This document shows, in pieces, positions 35,854-44,109 of a stretch of 64,000 bases of DNA (position 1 is its first letter; the number at the start of each line of letters is the position of its first letter). Origin of the DNA: DATBRC01 sp036560485 (GTDB lineage Bacteria > Pseudomonadota > Gammaproteobacteria > Burkholderiales > Burkholderiaceae_D); assembly GCA_036560485.1 (NCBI GenBank), contig DATBRC010000017.1, positions 1 through 64,000 on the forward strand, written 5' to 3'. A program made the translations under genes and the position numbers. The notes under the pieces were generated by a model. That model did no database searches, was not told the DNA's origin, and saw nothing but the letters and a program-made list of their open reading frames with translations.

Positions 35854-38010
35854 ATGATAATTAAAAGAATCCGCTTATTTTTATTTGGCATTTCCACTGC
35901 CGGCGCTTTGATTGCGGCGATTGTTTCCTTCGCGGCAGAACATGCGACTGGACCTCTGAAGTTGAATATAAAATCAATTTCGACTATCGGTGCGCCAAAA
36001 GAAGAAATGATATCGCGCCTGATCGTCAGACCGCAGCAAATCAAGGGTGCGAAGTTGACGCACGCACTGGAACTTTATGATGCAACTGCTTTGGTGAAAG
36101 CGGCGAACGTTGGTATGACAGTTGTGCGTCCGATGTCGGGCGGTGCGCATGTTATCAAACTGGACAAGTCCGTTACATTGACTGAAGCACAATCAATTGC
36201 AGCGCGCTTGATGCAGGATAGTAGTGTCGAGTTGGTCGAGCCGGATCGAATGAGACATCCGATGGGAATCACGCCAACTGATCCAAGTTATGCGTCGTCG
36301 CAGTGGCATTATTTTGCTCCAGCCGGCACAAACAAAGGCGGTGCTAATTTGCCCAATGCATGGTCTACCACGACCGGTAGCCCAAGCATTACCGTTGCAG
36401 TGATTGACACGGGTTATCGTCAGCATGCGGATCTTGGAACGGTATTGCAGGGGTATGATTTTATTCATGACACGGCAGTATCCAATGATGGTGATGGTCG
36501 AGATGCCGATGCGCAGGATCCCGGTGATTGGGTAGCAGTTAATGAATGCGGTCCCGGCGAGGTGGCCAGTAATTCCAGCTGGCATGGCACACATGTTACG
36601 GGAACCATTGGAGAGTTGATGAGCAATGGCTTGGGCGGGACAGGGGTTGCTCCTGGTGTCAAGATATTGCCGGTGCGCGTATTGGGCAAATGCGGCGGAT
36701 ACACGTCCGACATTGTGGATGGGATGTATTGGGCAGCAGGCTTTGCAGTAGCGGGTGTGCCAGCCAATGCGCATCCGGCCAATATTCTGAATTTGAGTTT
36801 GGGTGGAAGCGGCGCATGTTCGAACATCGAACAAACTGCTGTCACGCAAATTGTTAATGCGGGCAAGGTTATCGTCGTCGCTACCGGGAATGATGGCACG
36901 ACGTCGGTATCGGCTCCGGGAAACTGCAACGGCGTCATCGCTGTCACCGCACATGCAATCGATGGCGATAATGCTTTCTATGCCAATATCGGCCCCGAAA
37001 CTGCTATTAGTGCTCCAGGAGGTGGTTGCGGGTCACAGAGTTTTGGAAGCGGCTGCACGTTTGGTTCGGCTAATGGTCTCGGGGTTTATTCACTTTGGAA
37101 TAGCGGAACGCAAGGTCCACTTGCAGACAGCTACGCAACTGCGCAAGGCACCAGTATGGCGGTACCGCACGTTGCAGGTGTAGTGGCGCTGATGTTGTCA
37201 GTTAATTCGACATTGACGCCGGCACAAATCAAAACCTATTTGCAGACTTCCGCACGTGCTCATCCTGCAGGCACAACTTGTACGCTAGCGTCTCAAGTCG
37301 GCTTATGCGGTGCCGGACTATTGGATGCTGCTGCTGCATTAACCGCCGTCAGTAATTTGCCGCCGATAATCAGTCTGACGAATGCCTATCAAGTCATTGC
37401 GCCGAGTACGACAGTGGCGCTTTCCAGCACCGACACACCGACGTCGGGACGCAGCATCACGACTTACGCATGGACGCAACTTACAGGCAGTTCTGTCGGC
37501 ACGATCAGTAATGCCAATACACCCAATGCTACTTTTACAGCCCCTGCTACAGGCACTTATACATTTCAATTGACTGTAACGGACAGTGCGGCACAGAGCA
37601 GTACCGCAATGGCAACTGTGCATGTCAATTCCCCACCTGTTTTGACAACAGTAGCAGCACAGACAGGTCAAACCGGTCATGCACTTGCTTTTAACGTCGG
37701 CGCTACTGATGTTGATGGCGATGCCTTGACCTTCTCCGCAAACTCAATTCCTTCCGGCGCGACCTTGAGTAGCGCTGGCGTGTTTAACTGGGCTAGCCCT
37801 GCTGCAGGCAGTTATACGATGACTTATTACGCGAATGATGGTTACGTCAATAGCGCGCAAGGCTCGGTCAGTATCACGATACCTGTGGCTGCTGCCGGCA
37901 GTGGCGGCGGTGGAGGAAGTGTAGATGGCGATTTGATTTTAGCGCTGACCTTGCTCGCAGTTTGTTTGCGTGGCTATCGTGCTTATCAGTCAAAGTACAG
38001 GCGTCATTAG
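35854..38010 (+). CDS. Secreted S8 subtilisin-like protease with GlyGly-CTERM tail
   Basis: A 718-residue preproprotease. The signal peptide (1-28) is followed by an I9-like propeptide (about 54-137) and the S8 domain with Asp185 (VIDTG), His244 (HGTH), oxyanion Asn346 and Ser434 (GTSMAVPH). Then come a PKD/Ig-like domain (about 503-592) and a cadherin-like domain (about 594-678, DVDGDALTFS). The end is a GlyGly-CTERM signal: GSGGGGGS (682-689), one membrane helix (about 692-706) and a basic tail YRAYQSKYRRH. By family knowledge such proteins leave by T2SS and are cut by a rhombosortase, which is the next gene. The metal-independent catalytic triad is complete. Confidence 0.95.
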   Translation: MIIKRIRLFLFGISTAGALIAAIVSFAAEHATGPLKLNIKSISTIGAPKEEMISRLIVRPQQIKGAKLTHALELYDATALVKAANVGMTVVRPMSGGAHVIKLDKSVTLTEAQSIAARLMQDSSVELVEPDRMRHPMGITPTDPSYASSQWHYFAPAGTNKGGANLPNAWSTTTGSPSITVAVIDTGYRQHADLGTVLQGYDFIHDTAVSNDGDGRDADAQDPGDWVAVNECGPGEVASNSSWHGTHVTGTIGELMSNGLGGTGVAPGVKILPVRVLGKCGGYTSDIVDGMYWAAGFAVAGVPANAHPANILNLSLGGSGACSNIEQTAVTQIVNAGKVIVVATGNDGTTSVSAPGNCNGVIAVTAHAIDGDNAFYANIGPETAISAPGGGCGSQSFGSGCTFGSANGLGVYSLWNSGTQGPLADSYATAQGTSMAVPHVAGVVALMLSVNSTLTPAQIKTYLQTSARAHPAGTTCTLASQVGLCGAGLLDAAAALTAVSNLPPIISLTNAYQVIAPSTTVALSSTDTPTSGRSITTYAWTQLTGSSVGTISNANTPNATFTAPATGTYTFQLTVTDSAAQSSTAMATVHVNSPPVLTTVAAQTGQTGHALAFNVGATDVDGDALTFSANSIPSGATLSSAGVFNWASPAAGSYTMTYYANDGYVNSAQGSVSITIPVAAAGSGGGGGSVDGDLILALTLLAVCLRGYRAYQSKYRRH

Positions 38011-38015
38011 TTTTT

Positions 38016-38669
38016 ATGCGAAGCATCAACGTTCAGCAAAGCAAATGGCTGTTTTGTCTGGGCGTTTCTTTTTGCGCAGTGTTGATGACGTATTGGCCGG
38101 ACGGATTGCTGCTATTTCGTTATGACCGTTCTGCCATATTGTCCGGACAAGTGTGGCGGATGATCACAGGTCATTTGGTGCATTTAAATACACCGCATTT
38201 GGTGCTCAATGTAATCGGATTGTTTTTGTTGTCCGAATTATTGTGGAACAAGTTCCCTGTTTTGCATGCACTGGGTTTGCTTGCTGCGACAAGTGCCGGC
38301 ATCAGCATCTTGTTATGGCTGCTTCACCCGGAACTGATGAACTATGCGGGCTTATCGGGCGTCTTGCATGGTTTATGGGCTGCTGCTGCGCTGGTCGGCC
38401 TTTCATCGAATTTGCCGCGCAGGCCGATGTCTACTGCTGATCCATCTACAGTTAAATTTTTGCCGAATCAATATGCGAGTTTGGCGGGATTATTGTTGCT
38501 TGGAGCGAAACTTATGCTGGAATGGCGACATGGCGCATCAGTGCGTACAGAACAATTAATCGGTGCGCCAATCGTCACGTCCGCCCATCTGTACGGTGCG
38601 CTGATTGGCACGGCCTATGTGTTGATATGGCGCATCTCTGTGCTGTTAAATCGGCAAGATGACGTTTAG
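38016..38669 (+). CDS. Rhombosortase (rhomboid-family GlyGly-CTERM processing protease)
   Basis: A 217-residue polytopic inner-membrane rhomboid-like serine protease. GHLVHLNTPHLVLN (52-65), the nucleophile segment AGLSGVLHG with Ser114, and SAHLYGALIG with His191 match the rhombosortase subgroup rather than GlpG. It removes the GlyGly-CTERM anchor of partner proteins so they can be modified and released at the surface. The ATG at 38016 is 5 nt after the subtilase stop; a longer frame overlapping it is less likely. The single GlyGly-CTERM protein seen in the window is its immediate neighbour. The symbol rrtA is used for relatives, but which subtype this is cannot be settled. Confidence 0.9.
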   Translation: MRSINVQQSKWLFCLGVSFCAVLMTYWPDGLLLFRYDRSAILSGQVWRMITGHLVHLNTPHLVLNVIGLFLLSELLWNKFPVLHALGLLAATSAGISILLWLLHPELMNYAGLSGVLHGLWAAAALVGLSSNLPRRPMSTADPSTVKFLPNQYASLAGLLLLGAKLMLEWRHGASVRTEQLIGAPIVTSAHLYGALIGTAYVLIWRISVLLNRQDDV

Positions 38670-38688
38670 CGGTATTTTCGATTAAAAT
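38659..38688 (+). promoter_or_regulatory. Candidate promoter of the SAH riboswitch-ahcY unit
   Basis: ATGACG (38659-38664), an 18-nt spacer and TAAAAT (38683-38688). The predicted start near 38695 coincides with the first bases of the riboswitch. It overlaps the end of the rhombosortase gene. Confidence 0.5.
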
Positions 38689-38695
38689 ACACGGG

Positions 38696-38771
38696 TATCA
38701 AGGAGCGTTGCGACAGGTTATTCATCTGCCAGGCTTGATATAGTCACCATCTGCAACTGCGCTCACGTTAC
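38696..38771 (+). ncRNA. SAH riboswitch upstream of ahcY
   Basis: The leader contains AAGGAGCGTTGCGAC (about 38699-38713), CCAGGCTTGA (38729-38738) and GCAACTGCGCTCACG (38753-38767). These match the conserved core of the S-adenosylhomocysteine riboswitch (GAGGAGCGCUGC, CAGGCUCG, GCAACGGCGCUCAC), and the outer parts pair as GAGCG with CGCTC. In this class SAH binding turns on expression of recycling genes. The placement directly before ahcY is the classic one. Confidence 0.9.
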
Positions 38772-38797
38772 TTTTTTTCTAACGAAAGGAGGGCGTG

Positions 38798-40225
38798 ATG
38801 AACGCCGCAGTTTTAAATTCCTCACCTTCTGCATCACAAGACTTTCTGGTTGCCGACCTCAGCCTGGCTGCTTGGGGCGACAAAGAAATCAAAATCGCCG
38901 AAACTGAAATGCCCGGCCTGATGGCTATTCGTGAAGAGTTCGCCGCGAAACAGCCGCTCAAAGGCGCACGCATCACAGGTTCGCTGCACATGACAATCCA
39001 GACAGCCGTGCTGATCCAGACACTGGAAGCGCTGGGCGCCAAAGTACGTTGGGCTTCATGCAACATCTACTCGACGCAGGATCATGCGGCTGCTGCGATT
39101 GCGGCAGCGGGCACGCCGGTATTTGCATTCAAGGGTGAAAACCTGGATCAATACTGGGACTACACTCACCGTATTTTTGAATGGCCGAACGGCGAATACT
39201 CGAACATGATTCTGGACGACGGCGGCGACGCGACCTTGTTGCTGCATCTCGGTACACGTGCCGAGAAAGACGCAAGCGTATTGAACAATCCCGATTCGGA
39301 AGAAGCGATCTGCCTGTTCAATTCGATCAAGAAAAAACTGGCGACCGATCCAACCTGGTATTCAACTCGCCTGGCGCAAATCAAAGGCGTCACCGAAGAG
39401 ACCACCACCGGCGTGCATCGTTTGTACCAGATGCACAAGGAAGGCAAGCTGGCTTTCCCTGCCATCAACGTCAACGATTCCGTCACCAAATCCAAGTTCG
39501 ACAATCTGTATGGTTGCCGTGAATCGCTGGTCGACGGCATCAAGCGCGCAACCGATGTCATGATCGCAGGCAAGGTCGCGATCATTGCCGGTTATGGCGA
39601 CGTCGGCAAAGGTTCGGCACAAGCAATGCGCGCATTGTCGGCGCAAGTTTGGGTGACCGAGATCGATCCGATCTGTGCGCTGCAGGCAGCGATGGAAGGT
39701 TATCGCGTCGTGACGATGGATTACGCGGCAGAGCATGGCGATATTTTTGTCACTTGCACCGGCAATTATCATGTGATCACCGAAGCACACATGAAAAAGA
39801 TGAAGGACCAGGCAATCGTCTGCAACATCGGTCACTTCGACAATGAGATTGAAGTTGCCGCACTCAAGAAATACAAGTGGGAAAACATCAAGCCGCAAGT
39901 CGATCATGTGATTTTCCCCGACGGCAAACGCATCATCCTGTTGGCAGAAGGCCGCTTGGTTAACCTGGGTTGCGGTACCGGTCATCCTTCGTATGTGATG
40001 AGCTCGTCGTTCGCTAATCAAACAATTGCGCAGATCGAGTTGTTCACGAATACCAAGGCGTATCCGGTTGGTGTCTACACATTGCCAAAACATCTGGATG
40101 AAAAAGTCGCGCGTCTGCAATTGAAGAAGCTCAATGCACAATTGACTGAGTTGACGGATGAGCAAGCGAACTATATCGGCGTGAAAAAAGTCGGCCCATA
40201 CAAGGCAGATCATTACCGTTATTAA
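38798..40225 (+). CDS. ahcY: S-adenosylhomocysteine hydrolase AhcY
   Basis: A 475-residue NAD-dependent enzyme that splits SAH to adenosine and homocysteine, relieving product inhibition of methyltransferases. DLSLAAWGDKEI, ITGSLHMTIQTAVL, NIYSTQDHAAAAI, the NAD-binding GYGDVGKGSAQ and the C-terminal GPYKADHYRY identify it; it has the extra insert usual in bacterial forms. AGGAGGGC precedes the ATG at 38798; a GTG one codon earlier is a less likely start. It is controlled by the SAH riboswitch in its leader. Confidence 0.98.
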   Translation: MNAAVLNSSPSASQDFLVADLSLAAWGDKEIKIAETEMPGLMAIREEFAAKQPLKGARITGSLHMTIQTAVLIQTLEALGAKVRWASCNIYSTQDHAAAAIAAAGTPVFAFKGENLDQYWDYTHRIFEWPNGEYSNMILDDGGDATLLLHLGTRAEKDASVLNNPDSEEAICLFNSIKKKLATDPTWYSTRLAQIKGVTEETTTGVHRLYQMHKEGKLAFPAINVNDSVTKSKFDNLYGCRESLVDGIKRATDVMIAGKVAIIAGYGDVGKGSAQAMRALSAQVWVTEIDPICALQAAMEGYRVVTMDYAAEHGDIFVTCTGNYHVITEAHMKKMKDQAIVCNIGHFDNEIEVAALKKYKWENIKPQVDHVIFPDGKRIILLAEGRLVNLGCGTGHPSYVMSSSFANQTIAQIELFTNTKAYPVGVYTLPKHLDEKVARLQLKKLNAQLTELTDEQANYIGVKKVGPYKADHYRY

Positions 40226-40235
40226 GAGAAGCAAC

Positions 40236-40269
40236 AGCAGAGTGCGCTCAACTGCGCTCTGCTCTCTTT
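40236..40269 (+). terminator. Probable terminator or attenuator after ahcY
   Basis: AGCAGAG-T-GCGC (40236-40247) pairs with GCGCTCTGCT (40254-40263) with one bulged base, then CTCTTTA follows. It lies 10 nt after the ahcY stop and may separate ahcY from the next two genes. Confidence 0.5.
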
Positions 40270-40314
40270 AAGTGGCTGGTTTCGATTGAGTGCAGTGCAA
40301 GTAACGGAGGAATC

Positions 40315-40677
40315 ATGCGTTTACTCATCACGTGGTTAATCAATGCGGCTGCTCTATTTGCACTGCCTTACCTGATGCAGTCGATCAAGGTCGATAGTTT
40401 TGTCGTCGCCTTGATTGCTGCGCTGGTGCTTGGATTATTGAATGCGTTGATTCGTCCGATTCTCGTATTGCTGACTTTGCCGGTCACCGTCCTGACGCTG
40501 GGCTTGTTCATCTTCGTCATCAACGGATTATTATTTTTGGCAGCCGCGCATTTCGTCGAGGGCTTTCACGTTGCAGGTTTTTGGCACGCTGTTGTCGGCG
40601 CCATCTTGTACAGCATCATTTCATGGGCCTTGTCCGCCATATTGATAGAAAATAAAAATGACTCTACCGACCTTTAG
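40315..40677 (+). CDS. YvlD/phage holin family 4-like membrane protein
   Basis: A 120-residue protein with four hydrophobic helices and the family pattern ALVLGLLNALIRPILVLLTLPVTVLTLGLF. It is a common small inner-membrane protein of unknown function; the holin name reflects similarity only. Its position between ahcY and metF is conserved in related genomes as far as I recall. Its end overlaps the metF start by 20 nt. Confidence 0.85.
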   Translation: MRLLITWLINAAALFALPYLMQSIKVDSFVVALIAALVLGLLNALIRPILVLLTLPVTVLTLGLFIFVINGLLFLAAAHFVEGFHVAGFWHAVVGAILYSIISWALSAILIENKNDSTDL

Positions 40678-41500
40678 CATTGAATTCTTTCCGCCTAAAA
40701 CGCCTGATGGCGTTGAGAAATTGCGTGCAACGCGCGCGCAATTGGCGACGCTGCATCCTGAATATTTTTCCGTCACGTTTGGTGCGGGTGGATCCACGCA
40801 GCAGGGCACGCGCGACACTGTGCTGGAAATTCAGCGCGAAGGATATCAGGCTGCGCCGCATCTCTCCTGTATGGGCACATCGCGTGACAGCTTGCGCACC
40901 ATATTGGCGGAATATAAATCCAACGGCATCAAACGGCTCGTCACGTTGCGCGGCGATTTGCCAAGCGGGTATGGCGCGGTCGGTTTTTCATCGGGTGAAT
41001 TCCGTTATGCCAATGAGTTGGTGGAATTTATTCGCGCCGAGACGGGTGACTGGTTTCACATCGAAGTGGCAGCATATCCGGAGATGCATCCGCAAGCGAA
41101 ATCACCGCAAGATGACATGCAAAGTTTTGTGCGCAAGGTGCGCGCAGGTGCCGATGCGGCCATCACGCAGTATTTTTACAATGCCGATGCGTATTTCCGT
41201 TTTGTGGAAGAGGCGCACAAGGCCGGCGCACAAGTTCCTGTCATTGCAGGCATTATGCCGATCACAAATTATTCACAGCTGATGCGTTTTTCCGACATGT
41301 GTGGCGCAGAAATACCACGCTGGATTCGTTTGAAACTGGCTAGTTTTGGCGATGATACCAATTCGATAAGAGCGTTTGGTTTGGATGTGGTGACCAGACT
41401 CTGCGAAACCTTACAGGCTGGCGGCGCGCCCGGATTGCATTTTTATACATTAAATCAAGCTGCTTCGACGATGGCAATTTGGCAGCGCCTGCATACTTAA
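40658..41500 (+). CDS. metF: 5,10-methylenetetrahydrofolate reductase MetF
   Basis: A 280-residue FAD-dependent TIM-barrel enzyme that makes 5-methyl-THF for methionine synthesis. FSIEFFPPKT at the start, VTFGAGGSTQQGT, LRGDLP, EVAAYPEMHPQA and ITQYFYNADAYFRF are hallmark segments. The ATG at 40658 lies inside the end of the upstream membrane-protein gene, so translation is probably coupled. With MetK and AhcY it covers three steps of the activated-methyl cycle. Confidence 0.97.
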   Translation: MTLPTFSIEFFPPKTPDGVEKLRATRAQLATLHPEYFSVTFGAGGSTQQGTRDTVLEIQREGYQAAPHLSCMGTSRDSLRTILAEYKSNGIKRLVTLRGDLPSGYGAVGFSSGEFRYANELVEFIRAETGDWFHIEVAAYPEMHPQAKSPQDDMQSFVRKVRAGADAAITQYFYNADAYFRFVEEAHKAGAQVPVIAGIMPITNYSQLMRFSDMCGAEIPRWIRLKLASFGDDTNSIRAFGLDVVTRLCETLQAGGAPGLHFYTLNQAASTMAIWQRLHT

Positions 41501-41942
41501 TCGAATGCATCCTGCGCGGTGGCTTCACTCTTGAATATTCTTGTTTTCTTCAAATTGGCTGCAGGACAAGGCTGACTATTTATTCATCAAAGATGATGCA
41601 GCTTTCTTGTCTTCCGTTTATCGTGAGGATGTCTGAGCGTTTCTGAGCGCTTCTGAGCGTCTCGGCATCAGGTATGCGCAGAGCCCATCAAATACTGTGC
41701 CAACGCGGCGCAGACCGACTCCTGATCGTTGTTTTGGCTGTTGCGCACAAGTAAAAAAGATTCCTGATTTGCTGTGCATGACGGTGTACATATATTATTA
41801 TCGGAGAAAGCAATAAGAAAAATATGGCTTGCCGCCTCGATATTGCCTATGTCTAGCTTGTATCAAGTGACTGTAAGCGGTGCAAAAATGATAATTAAAT
41901 TGTGCTGATTGCCAGCGCAATTATGGGACACGGAAAAGACTA
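41501..41942. other. Gene-free stretch before the chemoreceptor
   Basis: About 440 bases without a supportable gene. It holds three direct copies of a 10-bp unit (TCTGAGCGTT, TCTGAGCGCT, TCTGAGCGTC) at 41632-41661. The rest is unstructured; the promoter of the chemoreceptor gene must be in the right half. Confidence 0.5.
41632..41661 (+). repeat. Three tandem 10-bp repeats
   Basis: Three head-to-tail copies of TCTGAGCG plus two variable bases. Could be slipped-strand DNA or closely spaced binding sites on one face of the helix. Confidence 0.6.
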
Positions 41943-43442
41943 ATGAACTTTACAAACCTGAGAATCAGCGCCCGCCTCATTTTCAGTTTCGGATTGCTTT
42001 CACTCCTCTTCATAGGACTGACTGCATTTGCCGCTTTCAATATGACTGGTCCCAATAGCGGCGCGATTAAATATGTGGTTGGCTTGGGATTGATAGCGCT
42101 TGTGACCAGTTTCGTTTTGTCTTGGTGGGTGGCGCACAGTATTGCCGCGCCACTGCATGAAGCAAATATCATTGCCAAACGCATGGCTGACGGTGACCTC
42201 AGTGAGCCATATGAGGCGAGCGCGCAAGGTGAAGTGGGCGAGCTGCAATTGGCGCTCCAGGAAATGAGCGAGCGCATGTTCAAGATTGTGGCGGATGTGC
42301 GGCTTGGCACCACGGCGGTGGCAGCGACATCCGGTTTGATTTCAACCGATAACACGGCACTTTCCTCACGCACAGAATCGCAAGCCAGCTCACTGGAAGA
42401 GACCGCTTCCTCAATGGAAGAGTTGACATCGACTGTCAAACAGAATGCCGACAATGCGCGGCAAGCCAACAAATTGGTGGCGAACGCCGCAGATTCGGCA
42501 GTCAAGGGCGGTCAAGTAGTGGGCCATGTGGTCACCACGATGGAGTCGATTAAGGAAAGCTCACGCAAGATTGTCGATATCATCAGCGTCATTGACGGCA
42601 TCGCTTTCCAAACCAATATTCTGGCGTTGAACGCAGCAGTCGAAGCGGCGCGCGCAGGCGAGCAAGGCCGTGGCTTTGCCGTCGTGGCAGCAGAAGTACG
42701 CACCTTGGCGCAACGCTCTGCAGCTGCTGCAAAAGAGATCAAGGAATTGATCGGTACCTCGGTGGAAAAAGTGGATGCCGGCAGTCGCTTGGTCGATGAT
42801 GCCGGCGTGGCCATGGGCGAAATCGTGGCGAGCATCAAGCGCGTCGTCAGCCTGGTAAGTGAAATTGCGGAGGCAAGCACCGAGCAAAGCGCCGGCATCG
42901 AAGAAATCAATCAGGCTGTGATGCAAATCGATGGTATGACGCAGCAAAATGCCGCTTTGGTGGAAGAGGCAACGCGCACAGCGGCCACTTTGCAGGATCA
43001 GGCGCTGACCTTATCGCATACGGTTTCCATTTTCAATCTTGGTGCGCGTGAGTTCGGCAATGCCGATGATGCAGTGGAGATGGTGCATCGAGCAAAAGAA
43101 TTCATGGAAGAATATGGACATGATGCTATTGTCGAAGACGTCAATAAATTGAATAAAGGGCAGTTCATCGATCGGGATCTTTATGTGACGGTGTATGGTT
43201 TGGATACCGTCATTCACGCGCATGGCGCCAATCGTCGTCTGCATGGAGCCGATTGGACCAAAGTCAAAGATACAGAAGGCAAATATTTTTGCAACGAGAT
43301 GGCGCAAATCGCAAGAACGTCTGGAGCCGGCTGGATGGATTACAAATGGAATCATCCGCTCACAAAAGAATCCATGCTCAAATCGGCCTATTTTGAAAGA
43401 GTCGGTGATGTGTTCCTGGCCTGTGGCTTCTACAAGATGTGA
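41943..43442 (+). CDS. Methyl-accepting chemotaxis protein with a C-terminal Cache-like domain and no periplasmic sensor
   Basis: A 499-residue chemoreceptor. Two membrane helices (about 11-33 and 43-63) are joined by a loop of only about ten residues, so there is no periplasmic ligand domain. A HAMP domain (about 66-115) and the signalling hairpin follow, with the conserved tip IDGIAFQTNILALNAAVEAA (219-238). After residue 375 a 120-residue single-Cache-like domain is appended (DRDLYVTVYGLDTVIHAHG, KVKDTEGKYF, AYFERVGDVFLACGFYK). The sensor must therefore face the cytoplasm. No che genes are nearby. Confidence 0.9.
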   Translation: MNFTNLRISARLIFSFGLLSLLFIGLTAFAAFNMTGPNSGAIKYVVGLGLIALVTSFVLSWWVAHSIAAPLHEANIIAKRMADGDLSEPYEASAQGEVGELQLALQEMSERMFKIVADVRLGTTAVAATSGLISTDNTALSSRTESQASSLEETASSMEELTSTVKQNADNARQANKLVANAADSAVKGGQVVGHVVTTMESIKESSRKIVDIISVIDGIAFQTNILALNAAVEAARAGEQGRGFAVVAAEVRTLAQRSAAAAKEIKELIGTSVEKVDAGSRLVDDAGVAMGEIVASIKRVVSLVSEIAEASTEQSAGIEEINQAVMQIDGMTQQNAALVEEATRTAATLQDQALTLSHTVSIFNLGAREFGNADDAVEMVHRAKEFMEEYGHDAIVEDVNKLNKGQFIDRDLYVTVYGLDTVIHAHGANRRLHGADWTKVKDTEGKYFCNEMAQIARTSGAGWMDYKWNHPLTKESMLKSAYFERVGDVFLACGFYKM

Positions 43443-43478
43443 TCGTTGCATGGTTCTCTGACCATGCATTCCGTGGCT

Positions 43479-44033
43479 TCACATTGCTGACAAGATTGCA
43501 CTTTCCGTAATCACCACATCAAGCGCCACATCGTGTGACGCGCCATCGAAAACGACTTCCGAAAAAGCATAGGCGATCCCGATCGTCGCAGGGCGAGGCG
43601 TTATAGCCAAGGTTCGATCATAGAATCCTTTGCCATAACCCAGCCTTATCATGGCTGCATTAAATCCCACGCAAGGCACTAATACCGCATCAGGCTGTAC
43701 CTGAACGGATGACGGCACTGGTATCGGGATGCTCATCCTGTCCTTTGCCAATTCATCACCTGGCGTCCATGCCAGAAATTGCAATGGCGCTTCTTTTGCT
43801 ACCACAACCGGTAAGGCCAATTGCACACCGCGTGCTGCGATATCCGGATAAATGCTGTGCAAATCAGGTTCATTCCTGATCGGCCAATAGACGCCTAAAG
43901 TCTTCACCGGGTGCGTAATCAACCAATCGATGACTTGTCTGCCAATTGCAAAATCATTATGCACGCGTACTCCAGGAGCAAGCGCATTGCGGGCGGCGAG
44001 TAAAGTGTTTCGTAAATTGACCTTGTTTTGCAT
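43479..44033 (-). CDS. ygfA: 5-formyltetrahydrofolate cyclo-ligase
   Basis: A 184-residue ATP-dependent enzyme that returns 5-formyl-THF to the folate pool as 5,10-methenyl-THF. NKVNLRNTLLAARNAL at the start, GVYWPIRNEPDL, VLVPCVGFNAAMIRLGYGKGFYDR and the C-terminal HDVALDVVITE are family hallmarks. It is divergent from slt with a 76-base gap, so there is no room for a 6S RNA gene between them. Confidence 0.94.
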   Translation of the reverse strand: MQNKVNLRNTLLAARNALAPGVRVHNDFAIGRQVIDWLITHPVKTLGVYWPIRNEPDLHSIYPDIAARGVQLALPVVVAKEAPLQFLAWTPGDELAKDRMSIPIPVPSSVQVQPDAVLVPCVGFNAAMIRLGYGKGFYDRTLAITPRPATIGIAYAFSEVVFDGASHDVALDVVITESAILSAM

Positions 44034-44109
44034 ATTTGGTGACAGAAATTAGGCGTGCGACGTGCTATTCTGAAAGATGTAAACACATAGTATAAAAGGG
44101 TTGTAAAAG

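Noticed and set aside
39362..40234. Open frame of 290 codons antisense to ahcY
   Set aside because: ahcY is certain by its motifs and full length; the antisense product has no recognisable domain.
40315..40677. Holin-like protein as a prophage remnant
   Set aside because: Only the fold name is phage-like; it sits inside a housekeeping methyl-cycle block with no other phage gene.
44034..44109. Possible 6S RNA gene next to the 5-FTHF cyclo-ligase gene, a common partner elsewhere
   Set aside because: Only 76 bases separate the divergent genes, too short for 6S RNA, and the flanking 41501-41942 stretch lacks its closed-stem pattern.
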